A stretch of 64,000 nucleotides of DNA from Lentinus brumalis (lineage: Eukaryota; Basidiomycota; Agaricomycetes; Polyporales; Polyporaceae): the NCBI GenBank assembly GCA_001792895.1, contig MARA01000004.1:930001-994000 (forward strand), in the 5' to 3' direction. Within the stretch, counting starts at the first letter, position 1. Every line of letters begins with the position of its first letter. This document shows positions 10,565-22,282 of the stretch, piece by piece. Below the pieces are notes generated by a model. The model made no database searches and was not told the DNA's origin. It saw nothing but the letters and a program-made list of their open reading frames with translations. A program made the translations under genes and the position numbers.

Positions 10565-13500
10565 ATGCATCGTATGTTCTCTCCATACACAGCTGGCGCC
10601 GGAAGCAATATACAGCATACTGGCTACGACGATGATGTGTACGCTTTTCCTCAAGGATCATCCCATTATGCGGCGGCGGCCGGCCTCACCTACAAAGGCG
10701 GATCCATCGATGACCACACGTATAATGACGACGTAGACGACTTGCTATACGAGATAGGTGGGCTTATTTTGGTCGTCATCATGCACATGTATCAATTATT
10801 GGCAGGGAACTCGTCCCCCTCACCTCCGGATCGTAGTCAACAGCGACGAGCGTGGCAACACTCTCCCCAAGTGCCCCCTCAGAGTAGCTACGTTACAGCT
10901 CCTTCTTATGGTGGATTGAGTGCGAGACGCGACATAAACTCTGAACTCTATAACGCCGTCTATATCGACCAGCAAGGTGCCGACGACGAGCAGTCGTACC
11001 AAGTACAGCAGAGCGCGGGTACGTCTCTCAGTTGAGTGTATCGGATCAGATGCGACAGTTCTAACGCTGCAGTTGGACTAGGAGATTCAAGCAACCACCA
11101 GTCCCATCTACGGCACGCCGGGCACGAGACTCCCATAGGGTTCACCTCTATGGGGAGCGTTGTCCAGCAGTCTCCCATTGCCTCGTCTGGGCGTCCGGGA
11201 GCAATTCAGAGGAGTGCATACAGTGACCATCTCGATGCGCCTTCCCCACACAACGCCACGACGCGACTGCGACCTGTGTCAGACCTACGTACGGCCAAAG
11301 CTCTAAATATCCTCTGCGCGCTGAGTTGATTATATGCCACATGCAGCGGATATATATCGAAGTCTTTTCAAGTTCGGGGTCTTCAACGCTGTCCAATCTC
11401 AGTGCTTCGACACGGTGAACCTTCTCGGGCTGTTTCTCCGCGCATATAGGCTGATTCCAAGCGAAATGCAGGTGATGCACTCTAACGAGAACATGGTGCG
11501 TTGGCATTCATTCTTCGTCGCTTCTTGTACTGAGGGTGTGTGGACTAGGTCATCAGCGGTACGAGCGTTACAGCTGATAGCGCTCTCCTTTGCTATAGCG
11601 TTGATCGTTCATCCACGTAGCCCCAACCGGAAGTGGCAAAACAGTGCTTTTTGAACTCGCCATTGTCAAAATGCTACGAGAGTCGGCGGGAACTGGCCTG
11701 AAAGTCAAGTGCGTCTACATTGCCCCCACCAAGGTACTTGGAACTTCGTACTTCTATGCATGTATGCGCTCATCATCTTTACAGTCTCTATGCACGGAGA
11801 AAGCGAGCGACTGGCAGAACAAGTTCGCGACATTCGGAGCGAAATGTGAATTGGGATACGTTCTTGCCACAGCTACATTCCTTATTTTGAGCCGTTGCAG
11901 GCTCCGAATTGACCGGGGACACAGTCAATGCTGGCCGAGGGGCATGGGGGGATGCGAAGGACGCGACCATCATGCAAGTGTCTCTATCTTCGTCAATATT
12001 CTTGATTGCTTATCAGCGTACCTATAGCGTCACGACTGTCAGTAATCTTTCGCCGCACCATGGCTTTACTGACGGCCGATCATAGGGTGAAAAATGGGAC
12101 AGCCTCACGCGCAACTGGTATGTTTCCACTGCCGCTCCTATTGAAGCTCACTCATGCATCCCGCTCCGCTAGGCAGGACCACAGCCACATCTTGTCGCAG
12201 ATACAGCTTTTCCTCATAGATGAAGTAAGTCTTTTTCCTTTTTTCAGAAACAATTCGCTGATACTCGAGTCATAAGGTGCACTTGCTCAACGAAACGCGC
12301 GGAAGCACATTGGAGGTCGTCGTTTCTCGCATGAAGCTCCGCGGGAGTTCAGTGCGTTTCCTTGTGGTCTCGGCGACCGTACCGAATATCGGGGATGTCG
12401 CAGATTGGGTAGGTAATCAGAGTGGGGATGGGCTTGCGACAGTCAAGGAAGTACGTGACCTCACGTCAGTCACTCAAGTGCGAATCTATAATGCCGTAGA
12501 TAGTTCGGAGAAGAATTCCGGCCGTGCAAGTTGTCAAAGTTTGTTTATGGACTTCCCCGACGCAAGGACACCAACGACTTCGTATTCGCGAAGACGCTAG
12601 ATTACAAGATATACAGCGTTCTGCAACAGCATTGCCACAACAAGCCGGTTCTTGTCTTCTGTCCTACTCGCAAAGGTCAGTGGATCCGACTCAAGATTAC
12701 ATAGTGCTGCTCCTGAGCCTGGATATAGGGGTGATGGTAGCCGCAGAACATGTCCTCAAAGAATACGAAGAAGCCGCCACTAAGAGAGAGACCTTGCCTT
12801 GGTCGAAACCTCCCAGGTCCGTTGATGCACCAACAGAACGGCCATGTGCTGACACATATATGCCCTCAGAATCGACCATATCTTCAGTAGCAAGCAGCTA
12901 GATAGTGAGCGTTCAGCGTCAGGGTCATTGACTTCGCTGATGATGAGGTGCAGAGCTTGCTGCTAGTGGAATTGGCGTACACCATGCCGGACTCAGCAGA
13001 GACGATCGTAGCGCGACCGAGCAGCTGTATCTCAAGAAAGTATTGAAGGTGTTATTTGCGACCTCTGTGCGTGTCTCCCGTATCCCCAAGCTCATACTTC
13101 ATGCGAGCCTCACCCCTTCGCAAGACTCTCGCGGTCGGTGTCAACTTACGTGAGTTACGCGCCTCATCACCCCTTTGCGAGAGACTGACCGTCTCCAGCG
13201 GCGCACACGGTCATCATCAAAGGAGTGAAAATATACCAGAACAGTGCCTCGCAAGAGTACTCCGACCTTGATATGATCCAGATGATTGGCCGCGCTGTGA
13301 GTTAAATTCCAGCAGATATCCGCGACAATTACTCAGTACTGGATTCTCAGGGGCGCCCGCAATTTGACAAGGAAGGCGTGGCCGTCATCATGTGCGAGCA
13401 AGAGCTTGAATCGAAGTATCGCGCGCTCGCACAGGGTCAGACCATCCTCGAGAGTAGTCTCCACTTATCCCTCGCTGAACACATCAACTCCGAGATTGCA

Positions 13501-16500
13501 TTGGGCACTATCACCAGTATGGAGACCACGAAGGAATGGCTGCACAACTCATTCTTGTATCGACGCTTGCGGCAGAATCCTGCGCATTACGACGTCAAGA
13601 AGGAAGGGGACAAGTCTTGGGAGGAAAGGATTGACGAGCTTGTCTCGGATAGTGCGGCGAGACTCGTGCAAGCGGAAATGGTCAGCCGTGACCAGAATGA
13701 TGCATTGTCTTCCACCGAGTACGGGGACATCATGAGCAAGGTGGGTGTCATTACTTGGACATGATCTCGTCTCGTATTCACACTCCCTCACAGTTCTACA
13801 TCCGACAAGCAACTGTACGTCTCGGCACGCGCTTTGGCTTGGGTGAACCTCACATTCGCATAGATGGTACGGATCATGAAGTTATCCGAGAAGGCGTCCG
13901 TGCGAGAAATCGTGAGTCGTCATCTTACGGTCGCCATTCACGATCTGACGTGATGCTGTAGCTCGAAATGCTGTCCAGCGCAGAAGAGTGAGAAGCTTTA
14001 CTAATGACCTGTATTGAAGACATGCTGAGGACGATGATGTCGCATAGGTTCGCCGAGATCAAGTTCAGGTCAGGAGAGAAGCAGGTGAGCGTCGGTCTGT
14101 TGGCATCCCACGTTGCAAACTCAAGAAACAATCGCGTATGGAGGTCTACAACAAGCTGCGGACGCATCACGATATACGCTTTACGGTTAAGAAGATTGAG
14201 AAGCCCTCAGACAAAGTCTTCATTCTCATTCAATCCATTCTGGGCGCTATCAACCTTTCCGATCCGGAATACAAGAGCGGAGAGACTCAACCATACCTCG
14301 AGTCCCTCCCCATTATACGACATATCACGCGCATTGCTCGTGGTGAGTCAGACGTAAATGCCACTTCAATACATCACCATGCTTACCTGTGAATCTCCAG
14401 CGGTTGTCGAGGTGGCGAACACGAGGAAGGCCGGCGGGCTTCTAAAGAATGCATTAGAGGTGTAGGTCATACCAGTGTATCTGTCTAAGCAAGGTGCACT
14501 CATGGACCTCAGGTTGCGCTGCCTGAACGCGAAAGCCTGGGAGGACCGTAGCGTCGTCTTTCGGCAGCTGGACGATATAGGCCTGAAATCGTAAGTCACT
14601 ATCAACTTTTCGAACAATTCGTGCTGACGATATTGTAGACTGAAGGTGAGATAAAGAAATACGGTAGTGGTCATAACGAAGTCCTAAACTCAACTCTTCA
14701 GGTCCTGGCAGAGCACAATGTTACATCCTTCGCAGCTCTTCGCAAGATGGATCCCGCACGTATCGAGATGGTGATCATCATGAATTACGCGGTAGTCTTC
14801 TGAACTGAGCCATGTTCCAGCTGTTGAATCGCAAGCCTCCTTTCGGCCACGATATCCTAGCTGCAGCAAATAACCTTCCGCAGTATACTCTGATGCTTTC
14901 GGAGATCGACGTTTCGACCCGTAAAGACGGTGTGGAGGTTGAGCTGTCTGTGCAATGCGGGTTGCTCCGGGATGTCAAGGCAGCGAAGTCGAAGAAGAAT
15001 AAGAAGACGAAGCGTTACGACATGACCTTGGTGCTGACCTTGACGTCGGACCACAACTTCGTCGACTTCCGTCGGATCTCGTAAGCGCTCTTGCTCATTG
15101 CCTGACAGTGTACTGACAGATTACTCAGTACACATGCGCTAAAGGAATCTCGGACATTCGAAGTCACAGCCATACTGACAAAGCCCAGTCAGTCAGTTGT
15201 GGTGTATATATCCTCCGTATGTGTTTCGCGAGAGTCAGGGACTACAGGATTAACTTGCTGGTTTGTTGTAGGATACCTTTGCTGGTGTGACGGTCTCGTC
15301 CGCGTACAAACCTGACATCGCATCGTCAGCCTATCCCGTCAAGGACACCCGGCCACAAGATGCACTGGTATGCGCTTCCTGCCACAATTGCCTTGCGGCT
15401 CACAGCTTCTGTAGGCGATGGACCTCGAGGGACTGGAGGATATCCCAGACTTCTGGGATATCGAAGGCGGTGATTTCGACGATGACAAGAAGCCTACGGA
15501 CGATGTCACTGTGCAGGCCGGCGGTGAGTGGAGCATGGTAATCGATTCATCAGAATTTCGCTGAAGCATACATAGTTTCCAAGAGCAAGAAAGACGTTAC
15601 GGCCTTCTTGAACGGGGAGAACGGCAAAGCAGACAATGTCGGGACGACGGTCACATTTGCCACGCAGCAATTACCCAATGGCAACTTCGAGTGTGTGGTC
15701 CCCCGCTCGGCATCACACAGCACTCATGCGTCTTGACAGGTGCAATCACACCTGCAAGGACAAAACGAAGTGTAGACACCTCTGGTAGGTGCATGCTCAC
15801 CGCTTACGCCATTTGCTCACCGCTGTGTGATCAGCTGTCGTGACGGCCTTGCGAAGCCTCCGCCCATGACTAAAAAGCGGTTGGAAGCTATCGTAGGGGC
15901 GAGGGTGTCTCCAACCAAAGCGGAAACGTCGACGGCGCGTTCGGAACAGAGTACCTCCAAGGTAAAGCCGAAGCCGAAAGAAGTCCCCAAACCACAAGTC
16001 AAGCCGGATCGTTCGCTCAAACATCTGGAGGCTCTACACGAACAAACTGGAGTGAAGGAGAGCCTGCACCTAGGCGACCGTAGCCGTATCAAGCTCGACA
16101 CCGATCTGCAGGACGGCCCGAAACGGGGCCGCAAGCCTGTACCGGTCTTTGACCTAGAATTCGCTTGTCTTGACGACGGGCCCACGAAGCCCAAGATTGA
16201 TGACTCCTCTATGCTGTCCGATTCCGACGACGACCTACCTGATGCTCGCGGCATCCTAAGCTCTCTGCGACGCCCCGACCCTAGGCAACCTACCACTGTT
16301 TCCGACTCGACAGACTATGGAGACCCCGAGTTTGATGCTCTCATAGCCGATCTGCCTCTTGCTAGTGATTCTTGTACGGCCGCTGCTCAAGGGCACGTCT
16401 TGCATCCTTCGGGTCGCGTCAAGGCGACTGCGACCCCGGTTCGGAAGAGGAAACTACAATCTTCCGAATCTCCGCGTCCTACGAAGAGGCCGACTCACGT

Positions 16501-17054
16501 TATGGAGGAGTCCCCTATCGAGGTATGGATCTTTGATGCTCTGGTTCGGAGACTGCGCAGCTCATACTGGGAATTGTCAGATTGACTCATCCCCCGCACG
16601 GGCACCGAATAAGCAAGGAGGACCGCTATTCGAGTTTTCGACGTCCGACGAGGGAGCCAGCGGAGCAGACGCATCTCAGCTCTTTTTGCCCGCCTTCCAC
16701 TCCTCTCCGGTCACATCGCCTGCTCCTGCTCTGTCGAATGATGAAGAGGGATTCGTACTCGACACCAGCTTCTTTGACATCGTCCCGCCTACTCCGGACT
16801 TGACGGCAGCCGAGATTTCGCGATCTTTGCAAACTCGTGAGGCTGTCAGGGCCGATGCCTGGTCGCTTCGACGATTTGTGTCTAATCGCCAGCACGTCGC
16901 TCCCTTTGGACGATATGAGGATACTCACGGACGGTCTCCGCCCCGCATTCAACAGCAGCCGGAGACAGAAGAAGACGTCGACACCTACGAGGACCCTCTG
17001 GCAGAGTTCGAGGCGTGGTTAAACAGCGGGGCGGTAGAGATCGTGGAGGAGTGA
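10565..17054 (+). CDS. MER3: Meiotic DNA helicase Mer3/HFM1
   Basis: Ski2-like superfamily 2 helicase that stabilises crossover intermediates in meiosis. A low-complexity N-terminus is followed by LRPVSDLP and a Q-rich entry segment, then Walker A (APTGSGKT, exon starting about 11617), DEVH split by an intron near 12224-12277, the SATVPN motif, VLVFCPTRKG, GVHHAGL, TLAVGVNL and QMIGRAGRPQFD. A winged-helix and Sec63-like region follows. Near 15740-15840 lies the Cys-rich zinc finger CNHTCKDKTKCRHLCC, which is diagnostic of HFM1. The C-terminal ~350 residues are acidic and poorly conserved. I count roughly 30 introns; exons of 24 nt (11472-11495) and 10 nt (11549-11558) encode the residues just before Walker A. 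No frame break was found. I estimate about 1,600 residues. Start chosen at the ATG in the open exon facing CKS1. Confidence 0.92.
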
Positions 17055-17143
17055 TTATATGCGCATGTGTACTAGATGGTCTATACGTGAGACGGGAGTG
17101 TAAGCTAGGTGGAATATGTATGCAACGCCGACGTGAACAGACA

Positions 17144-18684
17144 TCATGAAGATGCCGTGGGCGCACTGTCCCAGCTTGAGACCTCGGGCGGGTCGGTGTA
17201 TACCCTGAGCACACTCCTGAACCGTTCGTCCCACTCGACGTCCTTGTCAGGCCTGATAATATCGAATCCTTCCTCATTACTCCGCCACTGCAGCTCCTTC
17301 TTGAGGCGCTCTGCACGGATTTCAACCTCCGTAGGCGGCGGATAGTCCCTCTCCGCCTTTGTTGGCTCTCGCGTGCCCGCGCGAGCGCACGAGCGGTCTC
17401 GAGCTTCTTGGCGAGGTTATCATAGTAGCTTTTCCGTGCGTCCTGGATCTCCTTGAGGAAGTCGCGTACCACAGACTTCTTATAATAGGACTCGGCTTCG
17501 CGGTCGAAGTCGAGATCCGTGGGAGATACTTCCGCAAGGAAGGGCTTCCGCGGGTCAGCGGGGTCGGTGCTATCCTCGGGACGCGCAAATACATCGGGAG
17601 GCGGCGCCGAGAATGGTCGTGTGTAGCCCTTGATGAGCTTGAAGGCCGCTTCTGCACCATCGCGCACCTTGTAGCGCTCGTTGAAGAAGTCCCAGATCAT
17701 GAGGGGAATCTGGGTTAAGCCGATATGATTCGTGAAGCTGACGAGGAGCATGGGCGGCTGGGGAGGAATCGCGGCAGGAGGGGCGTTGAGGTGTGGAGGG
17801 ATGCTGTCTGCAGGCTTTGGGGTGGTGGGTGCTCGAAGCGTTGGTGACGAGAGGACAGAGAATGGTCGTGAAGAGGGAATGCGCGAAGGGGTCGGGATGG
17901 GCTCATCGTCTCCGAGGGAGGAGTCTAATGAGGGCTCGACTTCAGGCTCGTCGAACTTCCCGTCATTTTCCAGCTGCTTTGCGAGCTGCTCCTCGCGATC
18001 AACAACCTCCAAGCCCTCCGTCCAGCCGCGCTTGAGCCCGGCCATGTACTCCTTGAGAGTGTGACGTCCGACAATGACGATTCCGCCTTCGAGCCAACGC
18101 CGACGTTTCTCCTCGGGCGAGCTGCCAGGTAGCTGCATCGGTCCAGCCATAGGCTGGTCCAACCCTAGCATCAACCTCCGCTCCGCCCGGATGTCTTCCG
18201 CTACACGGCGCGCGATGTCCCCGTGTCGACGGCCCTTGATCATGTCATAATCGATAGCAGCGGCGACAAGAATGGGCTATCACACCTCGTCAGTCAAAAC
18301 ACGCAGCGAAGGTGGAGGAGCGCGAACCTTGACGTACTTCCGGAAGTGTCTCATGCTTCGGTCATAGTCCTCGTCACCCAGCCATTTCGCGCCGTACACG
18401 GTGACCTTGCGCGGGAGCTCCATGCTGCCCAGAGGCTGCTCCGCGAGGTCCTTGACCTTGTCCACATATTCCTGGCGGATCTTCTTGCACTGCTGGCGGT
18501 CGTAGATGTAGTAGCCCGTGACAGCCGAGGTGACAGAGAGAAAGATGAGCCAGTTGCGCGAGGGCAGACTAGGGCGTTTGTCGAGCCATGACGGAGGGAT
18601 GCCGGTGTACTGCAGCACAGTCTTCACGCCGGACTGAGGGGGCTTTGAGGTCGGAAAGGCGCTGTCGCCGCCAGTCGAGCTCAT
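17144..18684 (-). CDS. TIM54: Mitochondrial inner membrane translocase subunit Tim54
   Basis: Tim54 is part of the TIM22 complex, which inserts carrier proteins into the mitochondrial inner membrane. The N-terminal exon shows the family hallmark: a Gln/Pro-rich start, then GIPPSWLDKRPSLPSRNWLIFL and one membrane segment ending in a basic stretch. A 53-nt intron separates KYVK from PILVAAAIDYD near 18275. The middle has a Pro/Ser-rich linker and then the conserved PLMIWDFFNERYKVRDGAEAAF block. Near 17366-17370 the frame breaks: upstream codons read ARALARARE and the family C-terminus (PTKAERDYPPP ... WDERFR) continues in another frame to TGA at 17144. One added base would restore it. Start at 18684 is the ATG before the conserved leader. 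Divergent from PRP45. Confidence 0.9.
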
Positions 18685-18878
18685 CGCCGACGACGATGAC
18701 GGGAAAGTTTTCAAGGCGGCAGCGACGTGGAGGACGGCGATGTGGCTCCCGCGCTCGACGCGACACTGTGCGCGATCGGGCCGGGGAATGCCGGCGCATG
18801 GGGCCAAACAGGACCACACAGGTTTCGTCGCTTGCTCACCACCGGCGCCTACCAACCTCCCCATTGTGAGTGTCGACC
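18685..18878. promoter_or_regulatory. TIM54/PRP45 divergent promoter
   Basis: Only 194 nt separate the two start codons, so both genes must share this promoter. It is GC-rich and without a clear TATA box. Confidence 0.5.
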
Positions 18879-20911
18879 ATGGCTGCCCTTGCTTCGTACG
18901 TCCCTCCGCGCTTCTAGCTGTCCTTTCATGGCTGATCTTGCGGCACAGACTCCTTCCAAGCCCCATCAACGCCCCGGTCGTCTCGGACGACGACGACGAC
19001 GAGGTTCTCCCAGCGCAGGTCCAGCAGGCCGGTCCCTCACAGGCTGTAGTCATCCGTCAGGTGGTGCCGCCATATGGCCAGAGGAGAGGGTGGAAGCCAA
19101 CATCACTGGAGGACTTTGGTGCGTGTTGTCAAGTTTTGCGTCTCCGCTAGCTCCTTATGCTCGGCATAGGTGATGGTGGAGCATACCCCGAATGCCATGT
19201 CGCCCAGTATCCTTTGAACCTTGGAAAGAAGAAGGTGAGCCCTCGCCCTGCGCTGCATTAAGTTGGATCGACTCAACTGTAGTTAAGACCGCTGCAGGTA
19301 ACACACTTGCTCTTCAAGTCGATGCGGAAGGCAATGTTCGCTACGACGCCATCGCCCTCCAAGGCCAGCGGTCCGGCAAGTTCGTTCAGTCTCAGTTCAA
19401 GGATCTTGTCCCCCTTTCCCATCGGAAAGACTTGGATGACACGGAGCGCGCGCTGGAGAGGCCGTCTGAAGACGAGGTCCAGGCGACGACCGACAAGACC
19501 CGAGCGGCGTTGGAGAAGCTCGTCAATGGCAAAATCAAGGCGGCCCAGCCTAAGAACGTCCCCGACGGCCATGGAAAGACCTCCTTCATCCGGTACACTC
19601 CAGGGCAGCAGGGCAACTCGGATGCTCTGAAGCAGCGGATCATCAAGATGACCGAGGTCGTGGAGGATCCCCTCGAGCCGCCACGGTTTAAGCACAAGAA
19701 GATCCCGCGTGGCCCGCCCAGCCCTCCACCCCCTGTGCTTCGCAGTCCGCCACGCAAGGCGACCGCGCAGGAGCAGAAGGAGTGGATGATTCCCCCGTGT
19801 ATATCAAACTGGAAGAACAACAAGGGTTACACCATTCCACTGGATAAGCGTCTAGCTGCCGATGGTCGTGGTCTGCAGGATGTGAGTGTATCTACTTTCC
19901 GCCAAGGTGCCTTCACTAAGTTCCCGCACTTTAGGTGCACATCAACGACAACTTCGCCAAGTTCTCCGAGGCACTCTTCGTTGCTGACCGCCACGCACGT
20001 GAGGAGGTCAGGCAACGTGCTCTCATGCAGCAGAAGCTCGCGGAGAAGGAGAAGGCGCAGAAAGAGGAGAACCTGCGTCTGCTTGCTCAGCGGGCTCGCG
20101 AAGAGCGTGCCGGCATCGCGCCACGAGCGGGAACGGCTGCGTTGGAGTCGAAGCCAACGGTAGAGCGGACTGCCGCAGTGCAGTCAGCTCTCGGCGGGTA
20201 CGGCTCCGACAGCGACAGCGACTCCGAGCCATCAGGGGAGGAGGAGGACGAAGAGTCGGCACGCCTCCGCGACCAGATGCGCCAGGAGAAGAGACGCGAG
20301 CGCGAGCGCGAGCTGCGCATGAACAACATGGGTACGGAGCAGCGTGCGAAGATGCTCGCACGGCAGCAGAACCGCGACATCTCGGAGAAGATCGCGCTCG
20401 GGCTTGCGAAGCCGACGCTGTCGAAGGAGAGCATGCTTGACTCGCGGCTTTTCAACCAGGAGTCGCTCTCGGGCAGCTTCGCGGACGACGATGCGTACAA
20501 CCTGTACGACCGGCCGCTGTTCCATGGCTCGAGCGCTGCGGCGGCGATTTACAAGGCGCGCGGGAACATCGCGGAGGGCAACCAAGACTCGTTCGGTGGC
20601 GGCACGGAGGAGGGCATCGGTCAGGCTCTCGATAATGACCGCTTCGGCATGGGTGCGCCTCGCGTTGGCTTCGAGGGTGCGCAGGAGCAGGAGATCCGGG
20701 AAGGCCCCGTGCAGTTCGAGAAAGACTCTACGGATGTCTTCGGTCTTGACAAGTTCCTGGACGAGGCGAAGAGCGGGCGTAAGCGTGGGCTCGATACCGA
20801 AGTGTGAGTGCATGATGCTTCCTGCTTGTCGGCATCGTACTGATGTGGTTATGCAGCGGCGGCTCGAGGAAACGACAGCAAATCGACCGGGCGGAACAGC
20901 GCGAGGATTGA
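18879..20911 (+). CDS. PRP45: Pre-mRNA splicing factor Prp45/SKIP (SNW1)
   Basis: Component of the NTC-related spliceosome complex; also a transcription coregulator in animals. The first exon encodes only five and two-thirds codons, then introns near 18900, 19116, 19236, 19880 and 20805. The conserved SNW core runs from SLEDFGDGGAYPECHVAQYPL, through FVQSQFKDLVPL, to SNWKNNKGYTIPLDKRLAADGRG near 19803-19877. The C-terminal half is charged and probably helical (many Glu, Arg, Lys) and carries DVFGLDKFLDEAKSG before the last intron. The final exon encodes GGSRKRQQ and ends in TGA at 20909-20911. All joins keep frame. Divergent from TIM54. Confidence 0.95.
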
Positions 20912-21377
20912 GTGTGTCGTGGATGTTATGGGTAGCCTCGTATGTCATTGCTTTCTCTGTTTGTTATGCTACTACTTGTAATCTATATGAGTTGCAAGGA
21001 CCCTGGAGTCGCCGCGCTGGTGGTAGCTTGAGCTGGTCAACCTCATGTCACTACAGGACGCTCTTTTTGGCGAACAACTACATTCAAGGTCTCAAGATCT
21101 CAATACTGGTACATCTCATACACTTCCTTGCTACAACATCGGCTAACTTGAGTTCGCTCTCAGACCGAAGGAAGCGGCGTTTTGACGCTAACGAACTCTT
21201 TCTGTGAAGCATGAACAACCCGTCAACGCGATGTCGCTTGCATGGTGAGAGAGGAACTCGCCTTCGGGCTCAAGTGAGTAGTCGACGCATTCCGGCGGGC
21301 CTTCAGGAAAGCACGGGCGAGCTTCTATCAACGGGTGGCTCGCTCGTTCAATATCGCTCTTTTCAGGCGCAAACGAG
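20912..21377. other. Convergent intergenic stretch
   Basis: 3' untranslated regions of PRP45 and of the hemerythrin-like gene. Short open frames here have no family features. An extra 3' exon of the minus-strand gene after a gtgagt donor at its stop cannot be excluded. Confidence 0.4.
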
Positions 21378-21944
21378 CTAGCAGTCACTCACATCGCTCT
21401 CATCATCCGACAGCTTCTTCTCTGCCTGCCTGAGCTGCTGGTTCTCAGCCTGTGAGTGCTGGAGGAATAGGTCCACGGCACGCTTGATGGCGCTGGCGTA
21501 CTCCGGGGAGCCAGGCTTGGCTCTATCTGCCTCCAAGACATACTGCTTGATCTGGGAGAGAACCTCTGCGGCGGACGTGTCAGCGGGTGCGAAGCGGATG
21601 ATGAATGGGGTGGGCGCATGCGCACTTCGGTTCGTGTCTGCGGTCTTCTTGAGTTTGAGGTTGTACTCGAAGCTGTTGTACACGGAGATGTCTCTGTGTA
21701 GGTGCTGACAGTGAGTCTTGCGGTCGTATCGAGCGGGGTTGTGGCTTACTTGGCGTCGCTGTGGACGAACAACTCGCGCATCAGTGTGTTACCGATGGCG
21801 ATCTTGTCGGTGGTCTCAGCGGCCTTCCATCTTGCAGCAATGTCAGCGACGTCGACCTCTCGTGTGTTCCGGCACTCACCTGGTATAGAGGTCGTGGATG
21901 TTGTCCTCGTCGGTTTTGAGGATCTCGACGACGTCGAGGGACAT
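21378..21944 (-). CDS. Degenerate hemerythrin (HHE)-like protein
   Basis: Small protein that parallels the hemerythrin-like gene at 33634-34397. Three exons are read, with introns near 21838-21880 and 21708-21752. Shared blocks are DN(I/V)xxLY near the N-terminus, IGNTLMRELFVHSDAKDISVY, and a C-terminal AVDLFLQHSQAENQQL helix. Most metal-ligand positions of the family are lost: the first helix has TDEDN where the intact copy has LDHDN, and the HNKEEHAEI segment is replaced by a Pro-rich stretch. It therefore probably does not bind a di-iron centre. Start at 21944; stop TAG at 21378. A small extra exon downstream is possible because the last codons run into a good splice donor. Divergent from the copper radical oxidase gene. 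Confidence 0.7.
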
Positions 21945-22282
21945 GGTGGCTGTTATGTGAGTGAGTGATGGATGTTGGAAGTACTAGAGTTCCGGTGTGC
22001 GGGCTCTTTGTCTGCTCCTATATGAGCCTGCGTGCTAAGGGACCTATGTCATGTATGACGGCATGGTATGGAACTGAGAAGTCACAGGATCGCAGCCAAG
22101 GTTGCAGGAAGCATCGAGATGGGTGCGGAAGCGAGCTGACGCGTTGTTGACGCGTTGTTTGGCTGAGATTGCATCGTGCGTCGGCAGCTTGGGTGCCGCA
22201 CCGAGCTGTTTGCCCGTCGACTCGCATTCCTTGCTCTTACCACCACCATCTCCCCCAGTCCCCCGCAACGCGCTCGCTGACG
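21945..22282. promoter_or_regulatory. Divergent promoter: HHE-like gene and copper radical oxidase
   Basis: 338 nt between the two start codons. A TATA-like string (catata on the minus strand, near 22018-22024) lies about 75 nt before the minus-strand ATG. No clear TATA was seen for the oxidase. Confidence 0.4.

Noticed and set aside
12480..12600. A frame break in the Mer3 helicase before the FCPTRKG motif
   Set aside because: A 51-nt intron ending near 12500 puts EEFRP and the motif in one frame.
20232..20948. Long minus-strand frame opposite PRP45
   Set aside because: Shadow of the GC-rich coding strand; PRP45 motifs on the plus strand are decisive.
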